From Halarchaeum grantii (GTDB lineage Archaea > Halobacteriota > Halobacteria > Halobacteriales > Halobacteriaceae), in contig NZ_BMPF01000001.1 in NCBI RefSeq assembly GCF_014647455.2, forward strand, positions 1 through 64,000: a stretch of 64,000 nt of DNA. The letters run 5' to 3'. Positions within the stretch are counted from its first letter, which is position 1, and each line of letters begins with the position of its first letter. A program made the position numbers and the translations under genes. The notes beneath the pieces are model-generated. The model was not told the DNA's origin. It did not search any database and saw only the letters and a list, made by a program, of their open reading frames with translations. Below are positions 9,456-18,607 of this stretch, piece after piece.

Positions 9456-10703
9456 TTAGACGACCTCGCAGACGAGGACCGGCGGGAGCCACGTGATCGG
9501 CGTCGTCTCCGTACATTCGACGGTCGGTGCGCCGTCCCCGATAGTCACGTTTCGAGCGACGCGTGCGCTCTGCCCGCGCGCGTCGCTCGCGCTCACGACG
9601 ACCTCGTGGGTGCCGGCGGCGAAGGCGTACGTTCCGTTCAGTCGAACCGCGCCGTCGTCGCGCGCGGACGCGGTGTCGACGCGCTCGCCGTCGACGCTGA
9701 GCGCGAGCACGTCGAGGTCGCCGACGGGGTCGACCGCTCGCGCGTCCACGCTGAGGGCGTCACCGCCGTGGAGGACGGCCACGTCGAGCGTCGGCCCCGG
9801 GTCGACGACGACCCCCGTCTCGTTCCCGGCGAAGGTGAGCCTCACGGGGCCCTGCGAGGTCTGTCGGACGGCGTGGAGAGCGTGGGTGCCCGGCGTCAGC
9901 GAGACGGCGACGGCCCGTCCCTCCCCGACGCGCCGGTCGTCGAGGAACCAGTCGACGTACGAGCCGTCCGTCGAGTCGAGCCGATAGGTGGCGCTATCGA
10001 CGCCGCCCGTGAGGAGCCGTGGGCCGGTGACGGTCGGCTGTGGCCCCTGTGGCACCCCGTCGGAGGCGGTACCCGTCGCGGTCGTGTTCAGCGAGGCGGT
10101 CGCGCGGTCGCCGGCCGCGTCGGTGGCGGTGACGTTCACGCGATAGCGGCCCCGCTCCCGGACGGTGTACTCGAGGACGGCCGCGTCGGCGGCGGCGGCC
10201 GCGCGCGTGCGGACGACCCGGCCGTCGATGCGCCACTCGAGGGCCGCCGGCCGCTCGGTCACGTTGACGCGCGCACGGTAGCGGACGGTGTCGCCGACGG
10301 TCGCGGTCCGTGGGCCGTCGAGCGCGACCGCGACGTCGCCGACCGATCCGACCGCCCCCGACGTGCCGACGCGGACGTAGAGGCGGTCGGTGGCGGTGTG
10401 GCCGGCGTCGTCGGTGACGGTGAGCGCCACGGTGTAGCGGCCGAGCGTTCGCGGCACGAAGCGCGTACGGACGCACGTCTCACAGTCGAGGGGAACGGCG
10501 GTTCCGCTCGGGCCTTCGACGCGCCAGCGATAGTCGTCGAGCGTCCCGTCGGGGTCGGTGGTGCCCGTCCCGTCGAGGTAGACCGGTCGGTCGAGGGTGC
10601 CGCGCTGGTCGAGGCCGGCGTCGGCGAGCGGGGGGCCGTCGGTGGCGAGCACACCGGTGGGTGCGGCGAGGAGGACGAGGAGGCAGAGGAGGGCGACGCG
10701 CAT
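9456..10703 (-). CDS. Secreted PKD-domain protein
   Basis: 415-residue exported protein. Residues 1-20 are a Sec signal peptide (RVALLCLLVLLAAPTGVLA). From about residue 25 there is a PKD module with the phrases ADAGLDQRGT, YLDGTGTTDPDGTLDDYRW and GRYTVALTVTDDAGHTATD, followed by two or three related Ig-like units (KYRVNVTATDAAGDRA-type, SDARGQSARVARNV). Cys pairs at CETC and near the C-terminus (ECTET...LVCEVV) suggest disulfides. There is no C-terminal membrane anchor or lipobox, so it may be released or bound non-covalently. Several N-X-T/S sites are present. Confidence 0.75.
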   Translation of the reverse strand: MRVALLCLLVLLAAPTGVLATDGPPLADAGLDQRGTLDRPVYLDGTGTTDPDGTLDDYRWRVEGPSGTAVPLDCETCVRTRFVPRTLGRYTVALTVTDDAGHTATDRLYVRVGTSGAVGSVGDVAVALDGPRTATVGDTVRYRARVNVTERPAALEWRIDGRVVRTRAAAAADAAVLEYTVRERGRYRVNVTATDAAGDRATASLNTTATGTASDGVPQGPQPTVTGPRLLTGGVDSATYRLDSTDGSYVDWFLDDRRVGEGRAVAVSLTPGTHALHAVRQTSQGPVRLTFAGNETGVVVDPGPTLDVAVLHGGDALSVDARAVDPVGDLDVLALSVDGERVDTASARDDGAVRLNGTYAFAAGTHEVVVSASDARGQSARVARNVTIGDGAPTVECTETTPITWLPPVLVCEVV

Positions 10704-10927
10704 CGTCTATGCTCGGCGACACGTGAGCATAAACTGCCCGCAGCGCGCCGTGGTAGCGCGTGTCCTAGCGGCGGTTCTGACGGTGTACGCGCCGTTTGGT
10801 GGACGTCCGTCCGCGACAGCCTGCAGAAACCATCATCATTTTTCCTTGGTAATGGATGGCAAACGATTTAGTGAGTGACGTTCGAAGTCATCAGCAGCGT
10901 CCCACGCAGGGGGCGAGGACATACATT

Positions 10928-12817
10928 ATGACTGACGACGAACTCATCTGGCGAATCGCGGGCGGTTCCGGCGACGGAATCGACTCGACGAGCCAGAATT
11001 TCGCGAAGGCTCTGATGCGCTCGGGGCTCAACGTTTTCACGCACCGACACTACCCCTCGCGCATCCGTGGCGGCCACACGTACGTGGAGATCCGTGCATC
11101 GTCGGAGGAGGTCAAATCCCGGGGCGACGGATACAACTTCCTCGTCGCGCTCGGTGACTCGTTCGCCCGGAACCCCAAGGAGAACGCCTACTACGGCGAG
11201 GAGGAGGTCAAGCCCCTCGCCGAGAACCTCGACGATCTCCGCGAGGGCGGCGTCATCGTCTACGACTCCGGGCTCCTCGACACCGCCGAGATCGAGAACT
11301 TCGACGAGCGCGTCGAGGAGAACGACTGGCACGTCTACGACGTCGACCTCCGCGGCATCGCCAAGGAACACGGCCGCGAGATCATGCGCAACACGGCCGG
11401 CGTCGGCGTCACCGCCGCGCTCACGGGCATCGACACCACCTACGTCGAGGACCTGATGGCCGAGGCGATGGGCGGCGACATCCTCGAGGCCAACCTGAAC
11501 GTCCTCGAGGACGCCTACGAACACGTCCAGGAGGAGTACGACCCCGACGCCCACGACGTCACGGTCCCCGAGGGCGAGCACGACGAGGAGCAGGTGCTCG
11601 TCTCCGGGAGTCACGGCATCGCGTACGGCGCCCTCGACGAGGGGTGTCGCTTCATCGCGGGCTACCCGATGACGCCGTGGACGGACGTCTTCACCATCCT
11701 GACGAACCTGATGCCGGACGTCGGCGGCATCAGCGAGCAGGTCGAGGACGAGATCGCGGCGGCCGCGCTCGCGGTCGGCGCCTCGCACGCCGGCGCGAAG
11801 GCCATGTCCGGCTCCTCGGGTGGCGGGTTCTCGCTGATGAGCGAGCCGCTCGGCCTCGCGGAGATGACCGAGACGCCGCTCGTGCTCGTCGAGTCGATGC
11901 GGGCCGGTCCCTCCACGGGGATGCCGACGAAGCCCGAGCAGGCCGACCTCGAGCACGTCCTCTACACGAGTCAGGGCGACAGCCACCGCGTCGTCTTCGC
12001 GCCCTCGAACCAGGTCGAGTGCTACGAGCAGACGCGCAAGGCGTTCCAGATCGCCTACGACTACCAGATCCCGGTCATGGTCATCTACGACCAGAAGCTC
12101 TCCGGGGAGCACCGGAACGTCCCCAAGAGCACCTTCGATCAGGCGCCGAACCCGGACCTCGGGAGCGTCCTGACCGAGGAGGAGCTGAAGGACCAGCCCC
12201 ACGGCGAGACCGGCATCTATCACCGGTTCCAGCACGAGGGCGAGGACGGCGTCAGCCCGCGCTCCATTCCCGGGCAGAAGGGCGGTCGCTATCTCGCGAC
12301 CGGCAACGAGCACACCCCCGAGGGCCACATCAGCGAGAGCCCCTCGAACCGGAAGGCGCAGGTCGACCGGCGCAACGAGAAGCTCGCGTCGATCCGCGAG
12401 AACCTCGACGCCGACGAGCGCCAGCAGGTCTACGGCGACGAGTCCGCTGACTACGGCGTCATCTCGTGGGGCAGCCAGTCCGGCACCGTCGAGGAGGCCG
12501 TCGAGCGCCTGAACGAGAACGGCCACAGCGTGAAGGGGCTCAGCGTCTCCGAGATGGCGCCGTTCCCCAAGGAGTTCCTCTCCGAGTTCATCGAGAGCGT
12601 CGACGACGTGCTCGTCGTCGAGATGTCGTCGACGGCGCAGTTCCGTGGCGTCATCCAGAAGAACCTCGGGCAGTACGGGGAGAAGATCTCCTCGCTCCTG
12701 AAGTACGACGGCAACCCGTTCGAGCCCGCCGAGATCGTCGAGGCGGTCGAGGAGCACGGGAGCGGCGAAGAGCTCTCCTCGAACACGCGGTTCGAAGCCG
12801 CGGCAGGTGGTGACTAA
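10928..12817 (+). CDS. porA: 2-oxoacid (probably pyruvate):ferredoxin oxidoreductase alpha subunit
   Basis: 629-residue alpha subunit with the gamma domain fused at the N-terminus (residues about 1-200, GGSGDGIDSTSQNFAKAL and RGGHTYVEIR), then the pyrimidine-binding domain I (GCRFIAGYPMTPWTDVFTIL, EDEIAAAALAVGASHAGAKA, SGSSGGGFSLM) and domain II. With PorB it decarboxylates a 2-oxoacid to the acyl-CoA and reduces ferredoxin. The length pair 629/310 matches halobacterial pyruvate enzymes better than the shorter 2-oxoglutarate ones, by memory. I used ATG 10928; an in-frame ATG at 10856 is less likely. Confidence 0.88.
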   Translation: MTDDELIWRIAGGSGDGIDSTSQNFAKALMRSGLNVFTHRHYPSRIRGGHTYVEIRASSEEVKSRGDGYNFLVALGDSFARNPKENAYYGEEEVKPLAENLDDLREGGVIVYDSGLLDTAEIENFDERVEENDWHVYDVDLRGIAKEHGREIMRNTAGVGVTAALTGIDTTYVEDLMAEAMGGDILEANLNVLEDAYEHVQEEYDPDAHDVTVPEGEHDEEQVLVSGSHGIAYGALDEGCRFIAGYPMTPWTDVFTILTNLMPDVGGISEQVEDEIAAAALAVGASHAGAKAMSGSSGGGFSLMSEPLGLAEMTETPLVLVESMRAGPSTGMPTKPEQADLEHVLYTSQGDSHRVVFAPSNQVECYEQTRKAFQIAYDYQIPVMVIYDQKLSGEHRNVPKSTFDQAPNPDLGSVLTEEELKDQPHGETGIYHRFQHEGEDGVSPRSIPGQKGGRYLATGNEHTPEGHISESPSNRKAQVDRRNEKLASIRENLDADERQQVYGDESADYGVISWGSQSGTVEEAVERLNENGHSVKGLSVSEMAPFPKEFLSEFIESVDDVLVVEMSSTAQFRGVIQKNLGQYGEKISSLLKYDGNPFEPAEIVEAVEEHGSGEELSSNTRFEAAAGGD

Positions 12818-12819
12818 TC

Positions 12820-13752
12820 ATGAGTGCGTTTAGCGCAATCGGCGACGAACGAGAGGTAGCGCAGGACGAGTTCACGCCCAGTATCGAGCCCCAGCCGACG
12901 TGGTGTCCGGGCTGTGGTGACTACGGTGTGCTGAAGGCCCTGAAGGGCGCGATGGCGGAGCTCGGCAAGAACCCGGAGGAGATCCTCCTCGCGACGGGTA
13001 TCGGCTGCTCGGGGAAGCTCAACAGCTACTTCGACAGCTACGGGTTCCACACGATCCACGGCCGCTCGCTGCCGGTCGCCCGCGCGGCGAAGCTCGCGAA
13101 CGACGGCCTCGAGGTCATCGCGGCGGGCGGTGACGGCGACGGCTACGGCATCGGTGGGAACCACTTCATCCACACGGCCCGCGAGAACCACGACATGACG
13201 TACATCGTGTTCAACAACGAGGTCTTCGGGCTGACGAAGGGGCAGACCTCCCCGACCTCGCCGAAGGGCCACAAGTCGAAGACGCAGCCGAACGGCAACG
13301 CGAAGACGCCGATTCGCCCGCTCTCGATGAGCCTGACGGCGGGCGCGTCCTACGTCGCGCGGACGGCCGCCGTCAACCCGAACCAGGCGAAGGAGATCAT
13401 CAAGGAGGCCATCCAGCACGACGGCTTCAGCCACGTCGACTTCCTGACGCAGTGTCCGACGTGGAACAAGGACGCGAAGCAGTACGTCCCCTACATCGAC
13501 ATTCAGGACTCCGAGGAGTACGACTTCGACGTCCACGACCGTCGCGCCGCGCAGGACGCGATGCACGAGACGGAGGACGCCCTCTACGAGGGGAAGGTCC
13601 TCACCGGTCGCTACTTCGTCGACGACGAGCGCCCGTCCTACCAGCAGGAGAAGCGCCAGCGCGGCGAGCTCCCGGAGCAGCCGCTCGCGGAGCGGTACTT
13701 CGAGGACGGCGAGTGGGAGCGCTCCTACGACTTCATCGACCGGCACGCCTAA
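12820..13752 (+). CDS. porB: 2-oxoacid (probably pyruvate):ferredoxin oxidoreductase beta subunit
   Basis: 310-residue thiamine diphosphate-binding beta subunit, 2 bp after porA. Cluster-ligating cysteines appear in WCPGCGDYGV, TGIGCSGK and FLTQCPTW; the TPP/Mg motif is GGDGDGYGIGGNH followed by IVFNNEVFGLTKGQ. Makes acetyl-CoA (or succinyl-CoA), CO2 and reduced ferredoxin in the cytoplasm. A T-rich stretch after the stop codon probably ends the porAB transcript. Confidence 0.92.
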   Translation: MSAFSAIGDEREVAQDEFTPSIEPQPTWCPGCGDYGVLKALKGAMAELGKNPEEILLATGIGCSGKLNSYFDSYGFHTIHGRSLPVARAAKLANDGLEVIAAGGDGDGYGIGGNHFIHTARENHDMTYIVFNNEVFGLTKGQTSPTSPKGHKSKTQPNGNAKTPIRPLSMSLTAGASYVARTAAVNPNQAKEIIKEAIQHDGFSHVDFLTQCPTWNKDAKQYVPYIDIQDSEEYDFDVHDRRAAQDAMHETEDALYEGKVLTGRYFVDDERPSYQQEKRQRGELPEQPLAERYFEDGEWERSYDFIDRHA

Positions 13753-13770
13753 CCCGGTTTCCGCTTCGGA

Positions 13771-13803
13771 AGATATTTTTTCTCTCGTACCAAAGAGAGT
13801 GTC
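13771..13803 (+). promoter_or_regulatory. Lrp-gene promoter with operator-like inverted repeat
   Basis: AGATATTTTT at 13771-13780 lies 28 bp before the GTG start at 13804, fitting a TATA box with a leaderless transcript. Between them is the inverted repeat CTCTC-GTACCAAA-GAGAG (13782-13799), placed where a bound regulator would block initiation. The same T-run could terminate porB transcription. Confidence 0.5.
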
Positions 13804-14232
13804 GTGAGTAGTGAATCGACGGAGGAACGAATCCTCGCGGCGCTCGAGGAGGACGCACAGGCGTCGTACTCCGAACTCGCCGAGCGCGCGAACGTCTCGA
13901 AGCCCACCGTCCGCAAGTACGTGAACGAACTCGAGGAGACGGGCGTCATCGTCGGCTACACGGCCGAGGTGGACCCGAAGAAGCTCTCCGGGCAGTCGAT
14001 CGCGATGGTCGGCATCGACGTCGCGTCCGAGCGCTACGTGGAGGCGACGCGCGACCTCATCGACCTCGAGTCGGTGCGGTCGCTCTACACGTCCTCGGGC
14101 GACCACATGTTGATGGCGGAGGTCCGCGCGGCGGACGGGAACGCCCTCGGCGACGTCATCAGCGATTCCATCCTCGGCATCGACGGTGTGACGGCCGCAC
14201 ACCCCTCGTTCCTGCAGGAGCGACTGAAGTAG
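13804..14232 (+). CDS. Lrp/AsnC-family transcriptional regulator
   Basis: 142 residues starting at GTG. An N-terminal winged HTH (ILAALEEDAQASYSELAERA, VSKPTVRKYVNELEETGVI) is followed by a C-terminal RAM/ferredoxin-like ligand domain (IAMVGIDVASERYVEATRDL, SLYTSSGDHMLMAEVRAAD). It sits directly after porAB and most likely controls that operon, itself, or both; its own promoter carries an inverted repeat. Effector unknown, probably an amino acid or central metabolite. Confidence 0.92.
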   Translation: MSSESTEERILAALEEDAQASYSELAERANVSKPTVRKYVNELEETGVIVGYTAEVDPKKLSGQSIAMVGIDVASERYVEATRDLIDLESVRSLYTSSGDHMLMAEVRAADGNALGDVISDSILGIDGVTAAHPSFLQERLK

Positions 14233-14277
14233 GACCCCCATCCGAGACGTTTTGACGCAGGCGCGTCTCCTCATCGT

Positions 14278-14757
14278 ATGGCGACCTTCGAACACGAGTC
14301 GTGGGTATCGGCGCCGCTGGACGCGGTCTGGGCGTTCCACGACCGGGCGGACGGTCTCGTGGCGTTGACGCCGCGGTGGGCGAACCTGCGCGTCGAGCGC
14401 ATCGTCGGCCCCGACGGCGAGCCGGATCCGGACGTCCTCGACGTCGGGTCGCGTCTCGAACTCTCGGTCCGTCCCTTCGGCGTCGGCCCGCCCCAACGGA
14501 CGGTCTCGGAGATCACGGCGCGCGAGCGCGACGGCGGGACGGCCTACTTCCGGGACGCGATGGTGGCGGGGCCGTTCCCGGAGTGGGAGCACACCCACCT
14601 CTTCTACGCGGAAGGCGGCCGGACGCTCTGCCGGGACCGCATCGAGTACCGGACGCCGACGGGGCCGCTCTCGCCCGTCGCGGACGAGGTCGCGAAGGCG
14701 GGGTTCGAGGCGGCGTTCCGGTATCGCCATCGGGCGCTTCGCCGACACGTCGAATAG
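14278..14757 (+). CDS. SRPBCC-family (START-like) protein
   Basis: 159-residue protein of the polyketide cyclase/dehydrase SRPBCC superfamily: FEHESWVSAPLDAVWAFH at the start, a beta-rich core with LELSVRPFGVGPPQRTVSEI, and a C-terminal helix ending RYRHRALRRHVE. Such proteins bind hydrophobic ligands in a helix-grip pocket; no ligand can be named. Separate transcription unit with an ATG 45 bp after the Lrp gene. Confidence 0.8.
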   Translation: MATFEHESWVSAPLDAVWAFHDRADGLVALTPRWANLRVERIVGPDGEPDPDVLDVGSRLELSVRPFGVGPPQRTVSEITARERDGGTAYFRDAMVAGPFPEWEHTHLFYAEGGRTLCRDRIEYRTPTGPLSPVADEVAKAGFEAAFRYRHRALRRHVE

Positions 14758-14806
14758 ACGCGCGCCGCCGTGTGGTTTTATGCGTCGTGCGAACGCACGG
14801 CACAGT

Positions 14807-15370
14807 ATGAGTGATGCAGACGTCATCGTCGTCGGCGGCGGTCCCGCCGGCCTCAGCGCCGCGCTCTTCTGCGCGAAGAACGACCTCGAAACCGTCGCGT
14901 TCGACGGGGACGGGACGTGGCTCCACAAGGCCCACCTGTTCAACTACCTCGGCATCCGCTCGATGGACGGCGACGTCTTCCTCGAGCGGGCGCGCGAGCA
15001 GGCGACCGCCGACCACGGCGCGACGCTCCACGAGGACACCGAGGTCGAGGCCGTCGAGCGCGACGGTGAGGCGTTCGTCGTCACCGCGGACGGCGAGGAG
15101 CACACCGCGAGCTACGTCGTGCTCGCGACGGGCGCGAACCGTGACCTCGCCGAGGAACTCGGGTGCGCCCTCGACGAGGACGGCGTCGTGGAGGCGGACG
15201 TGACGATGGAGACGTCCGTGACGGGCGTCTACGCCACGGGCGCGATGGTGCGCGCGGAGGAGTGGCAGGCCGTCATCTCCGCGGGCGACGGCGCGGCGGC
15301 CGCGCTCAACATCCTCTCGAAGGAGAAGGGCGAGCACTACCACGACTTCGACACGCCCGCCGACGTCTGA
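14807..15370 (+). CDS. Short FAD-dependent oxidoreductase, thioredoxin-reductase-like
   Basis: 187 residues starting MSDADVIVVGGGPAGLSAAL, the FAD Rossmann motif. The C-terminal VYATGAMVRAEEWQAVISAG corresponds to the FAD-binding end of thioredoxin reductases. The middle NADPH domain and the redox CXXC are missing; about half of a normal 310-residue TrxR. The only cysteines are in FCAKN and LGCAL. Known in haloarchaea as short NAD(P)/FAD-dependent oxidoreductases; electron partner unknown. The start follows an upstream in-frame ATG by 9 codons; MSDADV fits the family better. Confidence 0.8.
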   Translation: MSDADVIVVGGGPAGLSAALFCAKNDLETVAFDGDGTWLHKAHLFNYLGIRSMDGDVFLERAREQATADHGATLHEDTEVEAVERDGEAFVVTADGEEHTASYVVLATGANRDLAEELGCALDEDGVVEADVTMETSVTGVYATGAMVRAEEWQAVISAGDGAAAALNILSKEKGEHYHDFDTPADV

Positions 15371-15543
15371 GGCGCCGGAACCGCGCACGGAACGGGGACG
15401 CGCCCGCTCCCGATTGGACGCGCTCACGCACCGACGGAGGGAATTTTGCGCTGATACGGCGACTGAGTGTATCCGGTATTCGGGCGTTCTCGGCGGTGAA
15501 ACGACCGAGAGGGTTTTGCCCGTGGCCGTCCACGGTTCTCCCC

Positions 15544-17208
15544 ATGAGCCAGTCCCGCGCGCAGTCGTCCGTCGTGGGCGTCGCGCTCCTCCTCGGGTTC
15601 ACCCTCCTCGTCGTGGGCGCGACCGTCACGCTCGGCTACGGGGCGATCTCCTCGTCCACGGACGCTGTCGCGGTCAATCAGGCTGAGAACTCGCTCTCGC
15701 AGTTCGACTCGGCGGCGAGCGAGGTCGCACTCGGCTCCTCGGACGCGCGCCGCGTCGACCTCGGCGGGACGGATCGCGGTGTCCGCGTCTCCGACGCCGG
15801 CCGACTGACGGTGTCGGTGACGAACCTCTCGACGGGGACCCCGGAGACGCTCGTGGACGAGTCGCTCGGCGCCGTCGTCTTCTCGCGCGGCGACCGACAG
15901 GTCGCGTATCAGGGTGGCGGCGTCTGGCGCGACGGCCAGGTCGTCTCGCCGCCCGAAGTCCACTACACCGACGGAACGCTGACGCTCCCCGTCGTCACGG
16001 TGCACGGCGCCGCGAGCGGGAGCGACCTCCTCGTCCGACGCGGCGGCGACCCCGTTCGGGTGTTCCCCACCGGGAACCACTCGAATCCGTTCACGGGGAT
16101 GCGCGTGAACGTCACGGTGTCGGGGCCGTACTACGAGGGGTGGGCGACGTACTTCCGGGAGCGGACCGACGGGACGGTGTCGGTGGACGAAACGGAGCGG
16201 ACGACGACGCTGACGCTGACGAACCCGCCGCCGCAGACGCCGGTAGAGGCCGGGGTTATTTCAGGGGCGGCGGGCACGACGCTTCAGGGAGGGGCTGACA
16301 TCGACGGCTACGATTCCCGGGAGGGGGACTACGTAGCGACGAAAGCCGAGACGGGGCGTGTCTCCATCGCGGGGAATATTGCGCTCTCGAACGGCGGACA
16401 TCTCCGTGGCAACCTCACCGTCGGAGGGACGGCGACCATCGATGGGGGGTCGACGGTAACGGGGGCCGTTCACTACGGCGGGTCGCGTCCGACGGTGACC
16501 GGTGGGGGATCCGTCGGAACGCTCTCCTCGGGAGCGACGCCGCTACAGCCGGCGAGTACGGCGGGCGCGGTACGCACGATGGTCGACGAGGCACGTTCGC
16601 GAAACGACAACGGCGACGTGAGCGTGATAGACGGAACGACGCTCAACTGCGACGACGATCCGTGCACGATTCCGGCGGGCACCTACTACCTCTCGGGGTT
16701 CAACCCGGATTGGCACGACGTCGAGTTGAACACGACGGATGGAGACGTCACGCTCGTCGTCGACGGCGACTTTTACCTCGCAAACGGCGCAAAGCTCAGC
16801 GTCACCGGTCCCGGGCGCGGCGACGTCTACGTTACGGGTGACGTCGACGTGACCGGCGGTGGACGAGTGAGCGTCCCGGGCGACGACGCGACCCGCTTCT
16901 GGCTCTATCCACTGCCATCGAGTGCTGTGACGTTTCACAACGGCGTTGGCTACACGGGTATCGTCTACGGGCCCGGCGGGGGCGATCAGGCCGGCGCGAC
17001 CATCACGGTCGAGAGCGGCGTCCACGTCTACGGTGCGCTGGTGGGGAACGTCCGAGAGCTGGCGAACGGGGCGCACGTCCACTACGACCACGCGGCCGGC
17101 GCGTCGCTCCCCGACACGGTGAGTGCCCTCGAGGACCCGCCGGCGTCGATCTCCTACCTCCACGTCTCCGTCGAGCACCTGAACGTCACTGACGCTCGGG
17201 CCGGCTGA
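15544..17208 (+). CDS. Pilin-like surface protein with beta-helix (bactofilin-like) region
   Basis: 554 residues. The N-terminus SQSRAQSSVVGVALLLGFTL is the archaeal type IV pilin/flagellin-like hydrophobic segment of DUF7289-type proteins. Residues about 240-330 have glycine/valine rungs (GNIALSNGGHLRGNLTVGG, TIDGGSTVTGAVHYGG), and later VYVTGDVDVTGGGRVSVPG, resembling right-handed beta-helix or polymer-forming domains (DUF7305-like). Likely anchored by the N-terminal helix with the body outside the membrane. Its 3' end overlaps the convergent reductase gene by 23 bp. Confidence 0.75.
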   Translation: MSQSRAQSSVVGVALLLGFTLLVVGATVTLGYGAISSSTDAVAVNQAENSLSQFDSAASEVALGSSDARRVDLGGTDRGVRVSDAGRLTVSVTNLSTGTPETLVDESLGAVVFSRGDRQVAYQGGGVWRDGQVVSPPEVHYTDGTLTLPVVTVHGAASGSDLLVRRGGDPVRVFPTGNHSNPFTGMRVNVTVSGPYYEGWATYFRERTDGTVSVDETERTTTLTLTNPPPQTPVEAGVISGAAGTTLQGGADIDGYDSREGDYVATKAETGRVSIAGNIALSNGGHLRGNLTVGGTATIDGGSTVTGAVHYGGSRPTVTGGGSVGTLSSGATPLQPASTAGAVRTMVDEARSRNDNGDVSVIDGTTLNCDDDPCTIPAGTYYLSGFNPDWHDVELNTTDGDVTLVVDGDFYLANGAKLSVTGPGRGDVYVTGDVDVTGGGRVSVPGDDATRFWLYPLPSSAVTFHNGVGYTGIVYGPGGGDQAGATITVESGVHVYGALVGNVRELANGAHVHYDHAAGASLPDTVSALEDPPASISYLHVSVEHLNVTDARAG

Positions 17209-18574
17209 ACTGGCCGCCGAACGCGCGCTGGACGACTTCGTTGAGCGCGGGATGGACGTGGACGGTGTTGCGGATGTCGGCGACGGTGCCGGTGCCGGCG
17301 CGCATCGCGACGCAGACCTCGTGGATCAGCTGTGAGGCGTGCGGGCCGACGACGTGCGTGCCAAGGATGTCGCCGTCGGGGGCGGCGAGCACCTTCACGA
17401 ACCCGGGCGGGTCGCCCATCGCGAGGCCCATCGCGGTGTCCGCGAAGTCGTAGCGCCGCCGACGATACTCGCGGTTCTCCTCGCGGAGTTCGTCCTCGGT
17501 GTAGCCGACGCCGGCGACCTGCGGCGAGGCGAAGACGGCGTGGGGCATCGCGGTGTAGTCGACGGGGTCGCGCTGGTCGCGGAGGGCGTTCGAGATGACG
17601 GTGCTCGCTTCGTGGTTCGCGGCGTGCTTGTAGAGGTAGCGCCCGACGATGTCGCCGAGCGCCCAGACGTTCTGCGCGCTCGTCTCGAGGTAGCGGTTCG
17701 TCGCGACGAAGCCGTCGTCGGTGGTCTCGATGCCGGCGGCCTCGACGTTCAGGCGGTCGGCGTTCGGGACGCGGCCGGTGGCGACGAGGAGGCGGGTGCC
17801 CGCGACGGCGATTTCCTCCTCATCGGCTTCGGCGTGGAGGACGACCGAGTCGCCGTCGCCGCCACCGTCGGCTTCGACGCGCGTCGCCTCGGAGCCCGTG
17901 TGGACGTCGAAGCGCTCGCGATAGCGCTCGGTGAACTGCGCGGCGACGGCGGGGTCCTCGTCCGGGAGGAGCGTGTCGGCGCGTCCGACGATACTGACGT
18001 CGCTGCCGAACGCCCCGAAGTAGTGCGCGAGTTCGGCGGCGACGTAGCCCCCACCGACGACCACGAGTTTCTCGGGCGGGTCGCTCGCGCGGAGGGCGTC
18101 GGCGCTCGTCCAGTACTCGACCGCGTCGAGGCCGTCGATGTCGGGGACGGCGGGGCGGGTGCCGGCGGCGACGACGACCTTCTCGCCGCGAACCGTCGCG
18201 TCGCCGACGTCGAGGGTGCGCTCGTCGACGAAGCGGCCGGTGTCGTCGAAGAGGGTGTGCTGTGGTGCGGATTCGAGGCCGCGACGGATGGAGTCGCTGT
18301 CGGCGTCGACGTGGCCGTTCACCTCGGCGACCATGCCGTCGAAGTCGACGTCGTGGACGCGCGCGTCGATGCCGAACTCGTCCGCGGACTCGACGGTCTG
18401 CTTCACGTCCGCGCGGTGGATGAGCATCTTCGAGGGGATACAGCCCCGAGTGAGACAGGTCCCGCCGACGGGGCCGTCCTCGATGACGGCGACGTCCTGT
18501 CCCTGCTGTGCGGCGACGGCGGCGACGTCGAGGCCCGATCCGGAGCCGATGACGACGAGGTCGAACTCCTGCAT
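17186..18574 (-). CDS. Pyridine nucleotide-disulfide reductase, GCR/mycothione-reductase-like
   Basis: 462-residue class I flavoprotein disulfide reductase. FAD motif GSGSGLDVAAVAA; redox pair Cys 40 and Cys 45 in GGTCLTRGCIPSKM; second Rossmann motif VVVGGGYVAAELAHYF; ATGRVPNADRL; C-terminal dimerisation HPALNEVVQRAF with the catalytic His-Glu. The CLTRGC spacing and lack of an adjacent 2-oxoacid dehydrogenase make dihydrolipoamide dehydrogenase less likely than reductase of bis-gamma-glutamylcystine (the haloarchaeal thiol) or a MerA-like role. That preference is inference. Confidence 0.85.
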   Translation of the reverse strand: MQEFDLVVIGSGSGLDVAAVAAQQGQDVAVIEDGPVGGTCLTRGCIPSKMLIHRADVKQTVESADEFGIDARVHDVDFDGMVAEVNGHVDADSDSIRRGLESAPQHTLFDDTGRFVDERTLDVGDATVRGEKVVVAAGTRPAVPDIDGLDAVEYWTSADALRASDPPEKLVVVGGGYVAAELAHYFGAFGSDVSIVGRADTLLPDEDPAVAAQFTERYRERFDVHTGSEATRVEADGGGDGDSVVLHAEADEEEIAVAGTRLLVATGRVPNADRLNVEAAGIETTDDGFVATNRYLETSAQNVWALGDIVGRYLYKHAANHEASTVISNALRDQRDPVDYTAMPHAVFASPQVAGVGYTEDELREENREYRRRRYDFADTAMGLAMGDPPGFVKVLAAPDGDILGTHVVGPHASQLIHEVCVAMRAGTGTVADIRNTVHVHPALNEVVQRAFGGQFSRPERQ

Positions 18575-18607
18575 ACGCGGGACAGTGGAGCGCCGCCGGG
18601 ATGTACG

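Noticed and set aside
10868-12757. 629-codon open frame on the minus strand opposite porA
   Set aside because: Its translation is rich in Leu-Arg-Asp-Val without any recognisable motif, and porA on the other strand is unmistakable. A codon-bias shadow.
15520-15535. CCGTGG-CCGT-CCACGG inverted repeat before the pilin-like gene
   Set aside because: Only 6-bp arms in a very GC-rich context; such repeats are expected by chance.
17186-18574. Dihydrolipoamide dehydrogenase (lpdA) assignment
   Set aside because: The redox motif CLTRGC and the lack of E1/E2 genes nearby fit the GCR/MerA/mycothione-reductase branch better, although the family is shared.
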